A stretch of DNA of 64,000 nt from Legionella taurinensis (GTDB taxonomy: Bacteria; Pseudomonadota; Gammaproteobacteria; Legionellales; Legionellaceae): NCBI RefSeq assembly GCF_900452865.1, contig NZ_UGOZ01000001.1, forward strand, positions 1,488,001 through 1,552,000, written 5' to 3'. Each line of letters begins with the position of its first letter. The stretch's first letter is position 1. The notes beneath the pieces are model-generated. The model did no database searches and was not told the origin of the DNA. It worked only from the letters and a program-made list of their open reading frames with translations. The position numbers and the translations under genes were made by a program. Positions 35,729 to 44,911 of this stretch are shown piece after piece.

Positions 35729-36841
35729 TTATTGGTGATCTTCGCTTAAGGGAATTTGCACAGGCTTGACTTCCTGATCCGGGGCGCGGATCCGCTGGAT
35801 GCCATTGATGACAACCCACTCATTGCCCTTTAATCCTTTTTTTATCACATAAAAGCCGCTGTCACGCTGGGGACCTAAGTCAACATAAACGCGCTGAACC
35901 CGGTTTTTATCATCCACGACATAGACGTATTTACGGGTTTGTTCGGTATTGATGGCTTTGTCCGGCAGAAGCAGGGCTTCATACTCGGCACTGCCAGCCA
36001 AGCGTGCCCGGCCAAATAAGCCGGGATAGATAATGCCGTCGGGATTGGGAACGATGGCCCGCGATTGTACCGTGCCCGTGCCGGTATCAACGACGTTATC
36101 CATGAAATCCATTTTGCCCTGATGGATAAAATCCTGTTCATCCTGAAGCTTGATGTAAATCGTACTGCCGCCTTCCTCTGTGCGAAAACCCTGTCCAGAC
36201 TGCGTGAGACGGATGTATTTCAATAGTTCGTTCTGGCTGGTTTCAAAATAGAAGTGAATGGGATCAGTCGATACCACCCGCGTCAAAACCGTTTCATTCA
36301 TGCGGATGAGATTACCGACGCTGACAAAGTAGCGGCTGATTTTGCCGCTTATTGGCGATTTGATTTCCGTGTATTCGAGGTTGAGTTTTGCTTCATCAAG
36401 CCGCGTTTTGGCGGTCTGCATTTCCTGCCAGCGTTGATCAATGACTTCATTGGAAATAAAACTTTCCTTTTTTAACTGGGTGGCGCGCTCATATTGACGT
36501 TTGGCTAAAACCAGTTGTGCCTCAGCCCGTGTTAAGGCATAACGGAAAGGGCGTTGATCGATGATAAAAAGCACATCGCCTTTTTCCACTCGTTGGCCGT
36601 CTTTAAAACGAATGGCATCCAGGTAACCGGTAACGCGGGCGCGGATATCCACTTCTTCAATGGCCTGGAAACGTCCAGTGTATTCATCGAGATCAACAAT
36701 TTTCTTTGCCAGCGGGTGAGCGACGTCGACCTCTGCCGGCGCCGCAGTGTTGTTTGCGGGCGAAGAACCGCAGCCAGCGACTAGAAGCGCTGACAATACT
36801 AACAGCAATAAAACGGGGAAGGGTAACGGCTTCCTGCTCAT
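35729..36841 (-). CDS. RND periplasmic adaptor (membrane-fusion) lipoprotein
   Basis: 370 residues. Signal peptide with lipobox LLVAGC (Cys about 24). The order is a barrel-sandwich half (VDIRARVTGYLDAIRFKDGQRV), a helical hairpin (about 100-160, rich in Ala, Lys, Glu and Gln), the second lipoyl half (EIKSPISGKISRYFVSVGNLI), and a beta-barrel and membrane-proximal domain (VVDTGTGTVQSRAIVPNPDG). These are AcrA/MexE features. It is the first gene of the efflux pair. A TATAAT -10 lies at 36883-36888 on the minus strand with a poor -35, which suggests a regulator, but no regulator gene is adjacent. Confidence 0.92.
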   Translation of the reverse strand: MSRKPLPFPVLLLLVLSALLVAGCGSSPANNTAAPAEVDVAHPLAKKIVDLDEYTGRFQAIEEVDIRARVTGYLDAIRFKDGQRVEKGDVLFIIDQRPFRYALTRAEAQLVLAKRQYERATQLKKESFISNEVIDQRWQEMQTAKTRLDEAKLNLEYTEIKSPISGKISRYFVSVGNLIRMNETVLTRVVSTDPIHFYFETSQNELLKYIRLTQSGQGFRTEEGGSTIYIKLQDEQDFIHQGKMDFMDNVVDTGTGTVQSRAIVPNPDGIIYPGLFGRARLAGSAEYEALLLPDKAINTEQTRKYVYVVDDKNRVQRVYVDLGPQRDSGFYVIKKGLKGNEWVVINGIQRIRAPDQEVKPVQIPLSEDHQ

Positions 36842-36882
36842 TGATGGACATCCTTGTTCTGGTCAAAAGACTTGAATACTCA

Positions 36883-36888
36883 ATTATA
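36883..36888 (-). promoter_or_regulatory. -10 box of the RND operon
   Basis: Perfect TATAAT on the minus strand, 42 bases before the adaptor ATG. No good -35 at the proper spacing. Confidence 0.4.
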
Positions 36889-37068
36889 ATACCTTTATCC
36901 GTTGCCGATTTAAAATAACGGCTAACGAGTAGCCATTGAATTCACGCCGTTAATTACCAATAACGCCTATTTTTTAAGAGCCAAAGGCCGCATGCGATTA
37001 AAGCGGGCAGCATTAAATAAAAAAATTGAACAACTTATACTTAAAAAAAACGCTCTGTTTTAAATGAT

Positions 37069-37099
37069 CTTAATAATTACTTAAGCTTCATACTATAAA
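37069..37099 (+). promoter_or_regulatory. PmrA-box-like direct repeat and -10 of the giant coiled-coil gene
   Basis: CTTAAT (37069-37074) and CTTAAG (37080-37085) are repeated with 11-base phasing, 8 of 9 and 7 of 9 matches to the halves of the Legionella PmrA consensus cTTAATatT-N2-cTTAATatT. TATAAA follows at 37094-37099, the position expected for an activator overlapping the -35. The rest of the 290-base spacer (36842-37068) shows nothing notable. Confidence 0.6.
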
Positions 37100-37131
37100 G
37101 TAGACCCATCATTCAGCTTGAGGTAGATCAT

Positions 37132-40100
37132 ATGGGACGTCGAGCATCTGGAAAACCTTTTACAACCATCGCTGACAGCGGCCTTGGTCAGTTTTTAAAT
37201 CGTCTTGAACGCAAAATCGAAGCATTGCAGAAAGAGTATGCCAACGCACCCCAATCGCTGGAGTTACGTTATGCCAAATCTCAAGTGGCTGCCGTCGCTG
37301 CGGCCCTGAAGGCCATCAATGAGGAAGTGCTGCCTAAGTTTCAATCCGGCAAAAACCCGGGTCTTGGGGACTGGTCAACCATCAAGAGCACAATTGAAGC
37401 TGTTTCTAAAGAGCACATGAGTGTGTTTTCTACACCGGAGCAGGCGGTAATCAAAGCCATTACAGCGCATTTTGATGAGCTTGTAACAACTGCCCGTAAA
37501 GCTGGGAAGATAAAAAAAATCAACGCGGAGTCAAAGGATACGTTCTGCACCCATTTTAAAGCCGAATTGAGGAAGGCGAAAATCTTCCAGGAGGCTCTCG
37601 CCATTCCCGGTGTGAATCTGGAGTCCATCCTGAAACAGGTAGATGACCTCGTTGACGGATGGGATTTCAGTGGCTCAAAGCCAGAAGATTTTAAAGAGGT
37701 ATTACCAAAAATACTGGATAATAAATCTCCCTACGCGTTTCTCATAGCACACCCCATGAGCTATGCCCTGGCTGTCGAATGTTGGTATGGCCTGAAGGCG
37801 ATGCCGGAATCCATTGATGAATTACTCTCCTTCTTAAACCCTGATGCGCTGAAAATCAGTATTCCTCTTTTATTTTCGGCCTCTCACACGCCGGGAGCGA
37901 GTAAGGAGGAGTATTATGTTTTCAAAATAGAATACAACAAGAATGTGCTTACTCTCGATTTTCAGTCTTTGTTCAGCGATAACCGCGGCATGGCCGAAAG
38001 CGTCATTAAGGACGGTCTTGCAGGCTATTTAATGGGGTCCGCAGACACCCAGGAAGGGATCGCTGAGGCGAAAACTCAGGGTGAAAAAAAGGCCCGCTTT
38101 GAGAAAGCCCTAAGCGTCCTGGATGAGCTGACACAGGCGTTTAATGAACCATGCGCCCAGGTTTCCAAACCCTTGTCATTAGAAGGACAATCCCATGCCA
38201 GTCAGGTGATTTTGCTGCAGAAGCAGAGTGAGTGGACGCAAAAAGTGATAGCTGCGGCTGAGGGTACGTTAACCATACTGCAGCAAAAAATGGCCAGTTT
38301 AGCGTCCAGCGGCATCGTGGATGACGAGGAGATGCCGGAGTATTTTATAACAAGTAACCCCCTGAAACTGGTTCGTGCACAATTAATTCTCAAGTCAGCG
38401 TATGCGAGGGCTGTAAAAGACATAGAGGAAAAACAAGCCGGTTTGCAGCAACTGTACAGTCGATTGCAAGACCAGACAGCGACCATTCACAAAGCATGGT
38501 ATGAGGCTGAACTGACGTTTCATAGAGACGAAAGTGCTGCGGTAGGAATGACGCTTGATGCGATCAATGCTGATTTGGATAAGCTTAATACCAATCGTCC
38601 TCTTGAGCCGAAGGATACTGTCGAACAGCAAATAGCGATGTTGAAGAGTGAGTTGTCAGCAGTAGACAATGATCTTGGTAATTTGGCCCTGCATCAGGAA
38701 ACAGTGGGCCAACTGGCAAATCCCGTCCCGGTTCGCGATAACAGACTGCTTCAGGCGTCTTATCCCGCATTAAACGATGAAATCAACGCCTTGTACAACC
38801 CGCAAAGAGACACAAGAGCCGCCCTGAATGAGCGCATAGCCCAGCTGCGGCTCGATGTCATACGTCACCGTAACGAGGTGGTATTTCAATTAAGAAAAGA
38901 ACAATCTGCATTGGAGTTTTTAGAAAGCATGCGTTCAACCAACATAGAAAGTATCAAGCAGCATTATGCCGAGAAACAAAAACAGTGGTCTGATGAAGAA
39001 AAGCAATTGGACACGTTGATGCAAAAGGCTTCGGAGATAGACACGGCGTTGTCTGAAGCTGAGCAGGCTCGACAGAGGCATGAAAAAATGATTCAGGATT
39101 CTGAAGAGGTCCTTCCTGAACAATGGAGGCAGATTAAAGAATCAGCCACCGCAGTGGCTGGATTAATCGAAAAAACAGATGGTACCGCTTTATCTGCGAA
39201 TGTTTCTTCCGTTAATGAACTTACTGGTTTTAAAGTGGCCGCTGAAGCAAAATATAAATCATTCAAGGATGCTCTGGATAAATGCACCACTCAATCAGAA
39301 GTCTACCCAGACACGGTAGAGGCCGATTTACAGGTACTGCAAAAAATCGAAAAATGCTTCTTGAAAAACAAACTCATCATTGATTTTGAGGCCATGGGGA
39401 ATATTGAGGAGTTCAAGCTTGGTTTCTTTGATCCCTTCAAAAAAAGCTTTGTAAAGTTGCTGACCTTTTTGGATGCCAAATCTGATCAAATTGAAAGTTT
39501 ATGGCAATTCAAACAAAAGCAAGGCAGCCTGGATGTCAATTCTGAAGAGTACCAGGATTCTTTTGGTTTATTTCAAAATTTATTTTTCGCGAAAAGAAAT
39601 TCCCTTGAGGAAAAAGCGCACACCAGAGCCCTGGCTCGGGCATGGCAACCGCAAGCGGCGGCTTTTGAGCTGGAAAAAAAGAATTTTGACACACGCTATG
39701 AAGGCTTGTGCTTGCTCGTCGAAGACCGGAACAATTCGGAAAAAGCCATTGTAAGCCTTAACCAGGACATTTCGTCACGGCGTTTAGAGCAGAAAAAGCA
39801 GGAAGAGCTTGTTGTTGCATCGAAAAAAACCATTGCCGAGCTTAAGCCCAATGTCGAAATAATAGGATTGATTATCCAATTGACAGAGGGAATAACGGAG
39901 CTCGGAGGAAAAATTAATCAGCCTGATGCTAAAAATGGCATTGCTGCTTTGTATGAGCAGTATCACCAATTATCGGCCGAATCCTCGTTGCTGCTGGAAA
40001 AATTAAACGGTATTCCCAATCACCAGGATTATGACGCCAATCGGCTTAACATCCAAAAGCAATTGGCGGCAAATTGTGGGCAACTGCAAATGCTTGCTCG

Positions 40101-41532
40101 CTCATTGCTTAATGAGCACATGGAGAAGATGAAAACTGCCGCTGGAGAGTTGAAAAATAAGTTTGCAGACCTTGGTTTGCAAAGCATCAACAGTCAATCC
40201 AGTGAAGTGCCTGAGCGCCTGACCAAGACAGCCTCTTTGCTGAAGGGTTATAACGTCTTGTTGCAAGAACTCTCGCATTTGCACGAAGAGCACCAGACCT
40301 TTGCATCGACGCTCACTGCTTTAAAAGACGATGTGCTGGTAGAAGAGTATGAAAAAGAACAACCTTTCGCGGCAGTGCGTGAGAAACGCGAGGAAATCAG
40401 TGCCCAACTGATAAAAGACAGCCAGTCGCTTTTGGCAGCGATTTCTAACCAGGTTAAAGAGTATCGTGAGACGCTTCAATTTGATTATTACAGCCGCGAA
40501 GACGATAAAGCACAACAAGGGAAAAGGATGGCAGTTGAGGCTTATCTGGGTAAAATAAAAGCGCCACTGGAGCAATTGCAGGAGACGATATCCTTATCAG
40601 TGATTAAAGACAGCCTTCAGGAATCACTGGACGAGGTTAATCAAGGCATTTCCACACTCAATAACAGCATGCTTGATAACAAGAGCGTTCTTGAGAAATC
40701 GCAGCAGCGCATAAGCAACCGTGTTGAATTGATGGATAATTACCTGGATTTATTCGGCGAAAACGGATACGAGGCCCAGCGTGCTAAACGTTTTGTTGTT
40801 AAAGACTCCATCTTCTCGTCGGAAGACGCTACAGAGCGTAAAACGTACATGGTTAAACTCCGCGTTCTGTTGGCTGCATTTAAAGAGAAAGGGGATCCGG
40901 AGACGTTTCATCAGCTCTATGCACTGGTTGAACGCGGTCGAAATGAATTCCCGGGTTTAACGTTGCGGCCTATGCTGAGGCGTTTGCTCGTGGCATTGCA
41001 GGAGATAAGACAAGACTTTTCTGATGAGTTAATCCAAGTCAATGACGAGGTAGAAAATACCTCATCCAGAAAGATTGCTCAAAAAGAGATAAGTGGGGTG
41101 CTTCAGACTCTTTACGACAGAATTGATGAGATGAAGAACTATGAGAAATTGCAAAATCACTCTGAGACAGTGGTGAGTGCGGTTAATAACGTCTCCCAAA
41201 AACTTAAGGGTCGTCTCGATGACTTTGTTAAAACGAAGCTTAACGATGAGAAGCAGGTCACGGCGCAGGAACTGAGCTCTTTTACTGGAGAAATGAGGGA
41301 TATTTTACGCAGCGAAGACGACAAAATGCACAGCGAGCGTTCCTGGTTTGCCCCTGTGGTGGCCAACATCGTCGCAGGACTTTTCACGCTGGGTATTGCC
41401 TTGGGCATTAAACTGGCCAGTTCCAAGTCAACCCAAGGGTATGCGGCCTTCTTTATGGACAAAACTCAACGTGAGAAGAATGTCGATAAGGTCGATGATG
41501 CGCTGGAGCAGTTGGCAGCGCCTGCTGCTTAA
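37132..41532 (+). CDS. Giant coiled-coil protein with C-terminal membrane segment, Dot/Icm effector candidate
   Basis: 1466 residues, the largest gene in the window, without a recognised catalytic domain. After a basic start (MGRRASGKPF) it is almost entirely charged helix with many predicted coiled coils (for example residues about 320-700 and 830-1250), rich in Glu, Lys, Gln and Leu. One hydrophobic segment lies near the end (APVVANIVAGLFTLGIALGI, about 1407-1426), followed by a 40-residue tail. Long coiled-coil proteins with a C-terminal membrane segment are common among Legionella vacuole-directed effectors. ATG has GAGG eight bases upstream, a PmrA-like box controls it, and a strong terminator follows, so it is monocistronic. 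Confidence 0.6.
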   Translation: MGRRASGKPFTTIADSGLGQFLNRLERKIEALQKEYANAPQSLELRYAKSQVAAVAAALKAINEEVLPKFQSGKNPGLGDWSTIKSTIEAVSKEHMSVFSTPEQAVIKAITAHFDELVTTARKAGKIKKINAESKDTFCTHFKAELRKAKIFQEALAIPGVNLESILKQVDDLVDGWDFSGSKPEDFKEVLPKILDNKSPYAFLIAHPMSYALAVECWYGLKAMPESIDELLSFLNPDALKISIPLLFSASHTPGASKEEYYVFKIEYNKNVLTLDFQSLFSDNRGMAESVIKDGLAGYLMGSADTQEGIAEAKTQGEKKARFEKALSVLDELTQAFNEPCAQVSKPLSLEGQSHASQVILLQKQSEWTQKVIAAAEGTLTILQQKMASLASSGIVDDEEMPEYFITSNPLKLVRAQLILKSAYARAVKDIEEKQAGLQQLYSRLQDQTATIHKAWYEAELTFHRDESAAVGMTLDAINADLDKLNTNRPLEPKDTVEQQIAMLKSELSAVDNDLGNLALHQETVGQLANPVPVRDNRLLQASYPALNDEINALYNPQRDTRAALNERIAQLRLDVIRHRNEVVFQLRKEQSALEFLESMRSTNIESIKQHYAEKQKQWSDEEKQLDTLMQKASEIDTALSEAEQARQRHEKMIQDSEEVLPEQWRQIKESATAVAGLIEKTDGTALSANVSSVNELTGFKVAAEAKYKSFKDALDKCTTQSEVYPDTVEADLQVLQKIEKCFLKNKLIIDFEAMGNIEEFKLGFFDPFKKSFVKLLTFLDAKSDQIESLWQFKQKQGSLDVNSEEYQDSFGLFQNLFFAKRNSLEEKAHTRALARAWQPQAAAFELEKKNFDTRYEGLCLLVEDRNNSEKAIVSLNQDISSRRLEQKKQEELVVASKKTIAELKPNVEIIGLIIQLTEGITELGGKINQPDAKNGIAALYEQYHQLSAESSLLLEKLNGIPNHQDYDANRLNIQKQLAANCGQLQMLARSLLNEHMEKMKTAAGELKNKFADLGLQSINSQSSEVPERLTKTASLLKGYNVLLQELSHLHEEHQTFASTLTALKDDVLVEEYEKEQPFAAVREKREEISAQLIKDSQSLLAAISNQVKEYRETLQFDYYSREDDKAQQGKRMAVEAYLGKIKAPLEQLQETISLSVIKDSLQESLDEVNQGISTLNNSMLDNKSVLEKSQQRISNRVELMDNYLDLFGENGYEAQRAKRFVVKDSIFSSEDATERKTYMVKLRVLLAAFKEKGDPETFHQLYALVERGRNEFPGLTLRPMLRRLLVALQEIRQDFSDELIQVNDEVENTSSRKIAQKEISGVLQTLYDRIDEMKNYEKLQNHSETVVSAVNNVSQKLKGRLDDFVKTKLNDEKQVTAQELSSFTGEMRDILRSEDDKMHSERSWFAPVVANIVAGLFTLGIALGIKLASSKSTQGYAAFFMDKTQREKNVDKVDDALEQLAAPAA

Positions 41533-41537
41533 ATCCA

Positions 41538-41570
41538 GGATTGTTGGGCTCAGCCCAACAATCCTTTTTT
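41538..41570 (+). terminator. Rho-independent terminator
   Basis: GGATTGTTGGGCT (41538-41550) pairs with AGCCCAACAATCC (41552-41564), followed by TTTTTT. It ends the coiled-coil gene transcript. Confidence 0.9.
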
Positions 41571-41572
41571 CT

Positions 41573-42691
41573 TTACAACGGTTGCGATAAAGATTGAATC
41601 ACGGCACCCAGGAAACGGGTGGCTTCACCGCCGGTGACGGCACGGTGATCAAAACTTAAGGACAGAGGCAATAAACGGTGCGATTTGACCGCGCCGTTTT
41701 CAACCACCGCGCCCTGGTAAAGACGGCCGACGGCTAAAATAGCCACCATGGGCGGCACAATGATGGGACTCGCAAACCTTCCTGAGAATTTACCAAAATT
41801 CGATAACGTAATGGTAGCTCCCTTTAATTTCTCCGGTGCCACGGCCCGGTTGCGCACCGCCTGTTTGTACTCATTGATGATTTGACGTAATTCATCCGGC
41901 GAGCATCGCTCCGCCCCATGGATAACGGGCACAAACAAGCCTTCGTCACTGTCCATGGCCAATCCTAAATGCACCTCGTCGAAACATTTGCGGGCGCCAT
42001 GTTGCGTGTTGAACCAGGCGTTGAGTGCCGGCTCCACCTTGCAGGCGTCGCAGATGGCTCGGATAAGGCGGGCCGTGATGTCATTGCCGTCCTTCCAGCA
42101 CTCAATGTCCGCTTCATCAAAAATACTGACGGGAACGACATCCTGATGCGATTGCACCATGCTGTTTAACATGGCACGGCGGACACCGCGCAGGGGTTCA
42201 AAACCATCGGGTAAAACGGTTTGTTTATTGGCCGCGGCTTCAACGTCCTGACGGGTAATAACCCCGTGTTCACCGGTTCCGGTAATCGCCTGCAGGTTGA
42301 CGCCCAGTTTTTTTGCCAGCATTTTAACTGCAGGCGTTGCCTTGATGCGCTGCGCGCTGCTGCGGCTTGCACCAATAGTAAAATGGTCTTCGCTGATTTC
42401 GCTGCTTTCTTCAAGGTTGCCTACCACAGTGCCCTTGTCGGCTTTTTTCACGCCCTCGCTGGCTGCAAATGCCACTAGCGGCTCGCCGGTTTTAATGACG
42501 TCGCCTGGTTTACCGAACAGCTTGACGATGGTGCCTGCCTCTGGACAGGGTACATCGACAACCGCCTTGGCGGTTTCCATGGAGACCAGGGGTTGATCGG
42601 CTTTGACGGTATCGCCTTCCTTGACAAACCACTCATGTATTTCGGCATCCGGCAGGCCTTCGCCCAGATCAGGTAAATTAAAAATGTTCAT
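41573..42691 (-). CDS. Dihydrolipoamide acyltransferase (E2) of a 2-oxo acid dehydrogenase complex
   Basis: 372 residues. One lipoyl domain (about 1-80, lipoyl Lys in SMETAKAVVDVP), a peripheral-subunit-binding domain (about 120-155, ATPAVKMLAKKLGVNL and GVITRQDVEAA), and the trimeric acyltransferase core ending in SLSFDHRAVTGGEATRFL with the catalytic His and Asp. The short single-lipoyl form is typical of E1-alpha/E1-beta type PDH or branched-chain complexes. ATG 42691 has GGAG five bases upstream; a GTG at 42697 is an alternative. Last gene of the three-gene operon, coupled to E1-beta. Confidence 0.93.
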   Translation of the reverse strand: MNIFNLPDLGEGLPDAEIHEWFVKEGDTVKADQPLVSMETAKAVVDVPCPEAGTIVKLFGKPGDVIKTGEPLVAFAASEGVKKADKGTVVGNLEESSEISEDHFTIGASRSSAQRIKATPAVKMLAKKLGVNLQAITGTGEHGVITRQDVEAAANKQTVLPDGFEPLRGVRRAMLNSMVQSHQDVVPVSIFDEADIECWKDGNDITARLIRAICDACKVEPALNAWFNTQHGARKCFDEVHLGLAMDSDEGLFVPVIHGAERCSPDELRQIINEYKQAVRNRAVAPEKLKGATITLSNFGKFSGRFASPIIVPPMVAILAVGRLYQGAVVENGAVKSHRLLPLSLSFDHRAVTGGEATRFLGAVIQSLSQPL

Positions 42692-42693
42692 GG

Positions 42694-43668
42694 TCACTCC
42701 ATTATGCTTAAGACACTGTCTTTGATTCGTTTGACGCTGGGAATGTAGTGTTTTTCCAGCTGGAAGTAAGGCATAACCACATCATACCCGGTGACGCGCT
42801 GCACCGGGGCAAGCAGGGTATCCATCGCCTGTTCCATAATCTGGGCAGAAATTTCAGCACCCACACCGCCTGTTTTAGCGCCTTCATGGACAATCACGCA
42901 ACGGCCGGTTTTTTCAACGGAAGCCAGAATGGTTTCAATGTCTAAAGGTTTGATTGTCGCCACATCAATGATTTCACAGGAAATGCCCTCTTCAGCCAAT
43001 TGCGCGGCGGCCTGTTGCGTTTCATGAATGCTGGCACCCCAACTGATGAGTGTGACGTCCTCGCCTTCTTTTAAGGTGAAGCATTGGCCCAGGGGCAGGG
43101 CTTCGCCGTTGTCTTCCACTGGTTGTTTAACCAGGCGATAAATCCGCTTGGGCTCAAGGAAAATCACCGGATCTGGATTGCGGATGGCGGCCAGTAGCAG
43201 GCCATACGCTCGCTTTGGCGATGAAGGGATGACTACCTGCAGGCCGGGGATATGGGCAAACAGGGCCTCAGTGCTTTCAGAATGATGTTCAGGGGCACGG
43301 ATACCGCCGCCAAATGGCGCCCTGAACACCAGCGGACAATGCAGACGGCCGCGGGTGCGGTTTCGCATTCTGGCCGCATGGGAAATGATTTGGTTCATCG
43401 CAGGGTAAATAAAACCCATGAACTGAAATTCCGCCACGGGTTTTATCCCCTGCACCGACATGCCGATGGCTAAGCCTGCAATCATGGATTCCGCGAGCGG
43501 CGAATCAAAAACGCGGTGTTCGCCAAAACGCTCCTGCAGATTGACGGTGGCGCGAAACACGCCGCCGTTTTTACCGACGTCTTCGCCGAAAACGACGACA
43601 TTTTCATCGTGTTGCAATTCGTAGGCCAGGGCTTGCGTCACCGCTTCAATCAAGGTTATATCAGGCAT
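42694..43668 (-). CDS. 2-oxo acid dehydrogenase E1 component, beta subunit
   Basis: 324 residues, usual length for the transketolase-like beta subunit. Seen: VVVFGEDVGKNGGVFRAT (ThDP-binding Glu), RVFDSPLAESMIAGLAIG, EFQFMGFIYPAMNQIISHAA and the C-terminal VTGYDVVMPYFQLEKHYIP. Works with E1-alpha to decarboxylate pyruvate or branched-chain 2-oxo acids and acylate the E2 lipoyl group. ATG overlaps the E1-alpha stop by 8 bases and has GGAGG upstream. Substrate (pyruvate or 2-oxoisovalerate) cannot be decided from motifs alone. Confidence 0.94.
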   Translation of the reverse strand: MPDITLIEAVTQALAYELQHDENVVVFGEDVGKNGGVFRATVNLQERFGEHRVFDSPLAESMIAGLAIGMSVQGIKPVAEFQFMGFIYPAMNQIISHAARMRNRTRGRLHCPLVFRAPFGGGIRAPEHHSESTEALFAHIPGLQVVIPSSPKRAYGLLLAAIRNPDPVIFLEPKRIYRLVKQPVEDNGEALPLGQCFTLKEGEDVTLISWGASIHETQQAAAQLAEEGISCEIIDVATIKPLDIETILASVEKTGRCVIVHEGAKTGGVGAEISAQIMEQAMDTLLAPVQRVTGYDVVMPYFQLEKHYIPSVKRIKDSVLSIME

Positions 43669-44734
43669 GACCTGCTTCCTCCATGGCTATTGCACGCTGC
43701 TCCACCAGATACTCCGGCAACTGTGCGTAATGGTAATCAAAAATGCTGGTAATGGGTTGTGGAGGGCGCGACAGGTATTCGTCGACCGCGGCCTGCACCA
43801 AATCGGCGGCCTCGTTTTGTAACTGACTTTCTTCTTCAGCCGACCAGCACTTCTGTTGTTCAAGGAAGTGCTTGAAACGACCTATGGGTTCTTTGAGTTT
43901 GGCCTGCTCGACTTCTTCCTGAGGTTGGTAACGGGTCGCGTCATCGGCGGTGGTATGATCGCAAAGGCGATAGGTAATGGCTTCAATCAGGGTAGGGCCC
44001 TCGCCACGTCTGGCTTTTTCGATGGCCTCACCAATAACATCCCGGCAGGCAATGACATCATTGCCGTCCACCTGTACTCCGGCAAAGCCGGCGGCTATGG
44101 CTTTTTGAGCAACAGTCTCTGTGCCGGTCTGTTTGGATAAGGGTACGGAAATCGCCCATTGGTTATTATTGACGACAAAAACAACCGGTAATTTCCACGC
44201 ACCGGCGACATTTAAAGCCTCATAAAAATCGCCCTCGGAGGTCCCGCCTTCGCCAATGCAGGTTACGGCGACACGCGGCTGTTGACGGTATTTGAATGCA
44301 AACGCGACGCCGGTTGCGTGCAGGCATTGCGAGGCGATGGGGACACAAATGGGCAAGTCTTCGGAATTGCAACTGAACTGACTGCCACGCTCATCACCTC
44401 CCCAATAAGCTAAAATTTCTGACATTTTGACGCCGCGTTGAAATTGGGCGGCATAATCGCGGTAGTAGGGCACAAGGATATCTTCCTTCCGCATGGCATG
44501 GCCGATGGCGGTAGAGATGGCTTCCTGGCCATTGATGGGAGCATAGGTTCCCATTTTGCCCGTGCGTTGCAGAGCAATGGCTTTTTTATCGAAGGTTCGG
44601 GTGCGGACCATGATGCGATAGAGTTCCTGCATCACGGCTTTCTCTTTGGCGAAGGCCGGCAGGGGATGGCTTTGTTCACCTTTTTCATTGATATATTGAG
44701 TAAAGGTGATTTCGAAACGGGCGACAGTCGTCAC
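43661..44734 (-). CDS. 2-oxo acid dehydrogenase E1 component, alpha subunit
   Basis: 357 residues. ThDP-dependent decarboxylase half. GEGGTSEGDFYEALNVAGAW and VVNNNQWAIS form the ThDP/Mg motif GDGxxxxGxxxEAxN...NN. The phosphorylation-loop region (YRLCDHTTADDATRY) is of bacterial/BCKDH type. Start is GTG at 44734, with AAGGAG seven bases upstream; the longer frame upstream to 44788 lacks an RBS. First gene of E1-alpha/E1-beta/E2. The E3 (lpd) gene is not adjacent, so E3 must come from elsewhere. Confidence 0.94.
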   Translation of the reverse strand: MTTVARFEITFTQYINEKGEQSHPLPAFAKEKAVMQELYRIMVRTRTFDKKAIALQRTGKMGTYAPINGQEAISTAIGHAMRKEDILVPYYRDYAAQFQRGVKMSEILAYWGGDERGSQFSCNSEDLPICVPIASQCLHATGVAFAFKYRQQPRVAVTCIGEGGTSEGDFYEALNVAGAWKLPVVFVVNNNQWAISVPLSKQTGTETVAQKAIAAGFAGVQVDGNDVIACRDVIGEAIEKARRGEGPTLIEAITYRLCDHTTADDATRYQPQEEVEQAKLKEPIGRFKHFLEQQKCWSAEEESQLQNEAADLVQAAVDEYLSRPPQPITSIFDYHYAQLPEYLVEQRAIAMEEAGHA

Positions 44735-44911
44735 TGATTCTCTCCTTGTCACAAACATTCGCCATAGAATACTCACTATTTTTGGCAAAAACTACCCTTA
44801 AGCCCGTTTCGTCTGGAAATGGCAGGGCAGTTGCGTAATGCTGGAATCAGAGTGATAAATTAGCCTATACTCAGGCTATTTAATGACCTCCCCACTGGAT
44901 TAGCGATTGAC

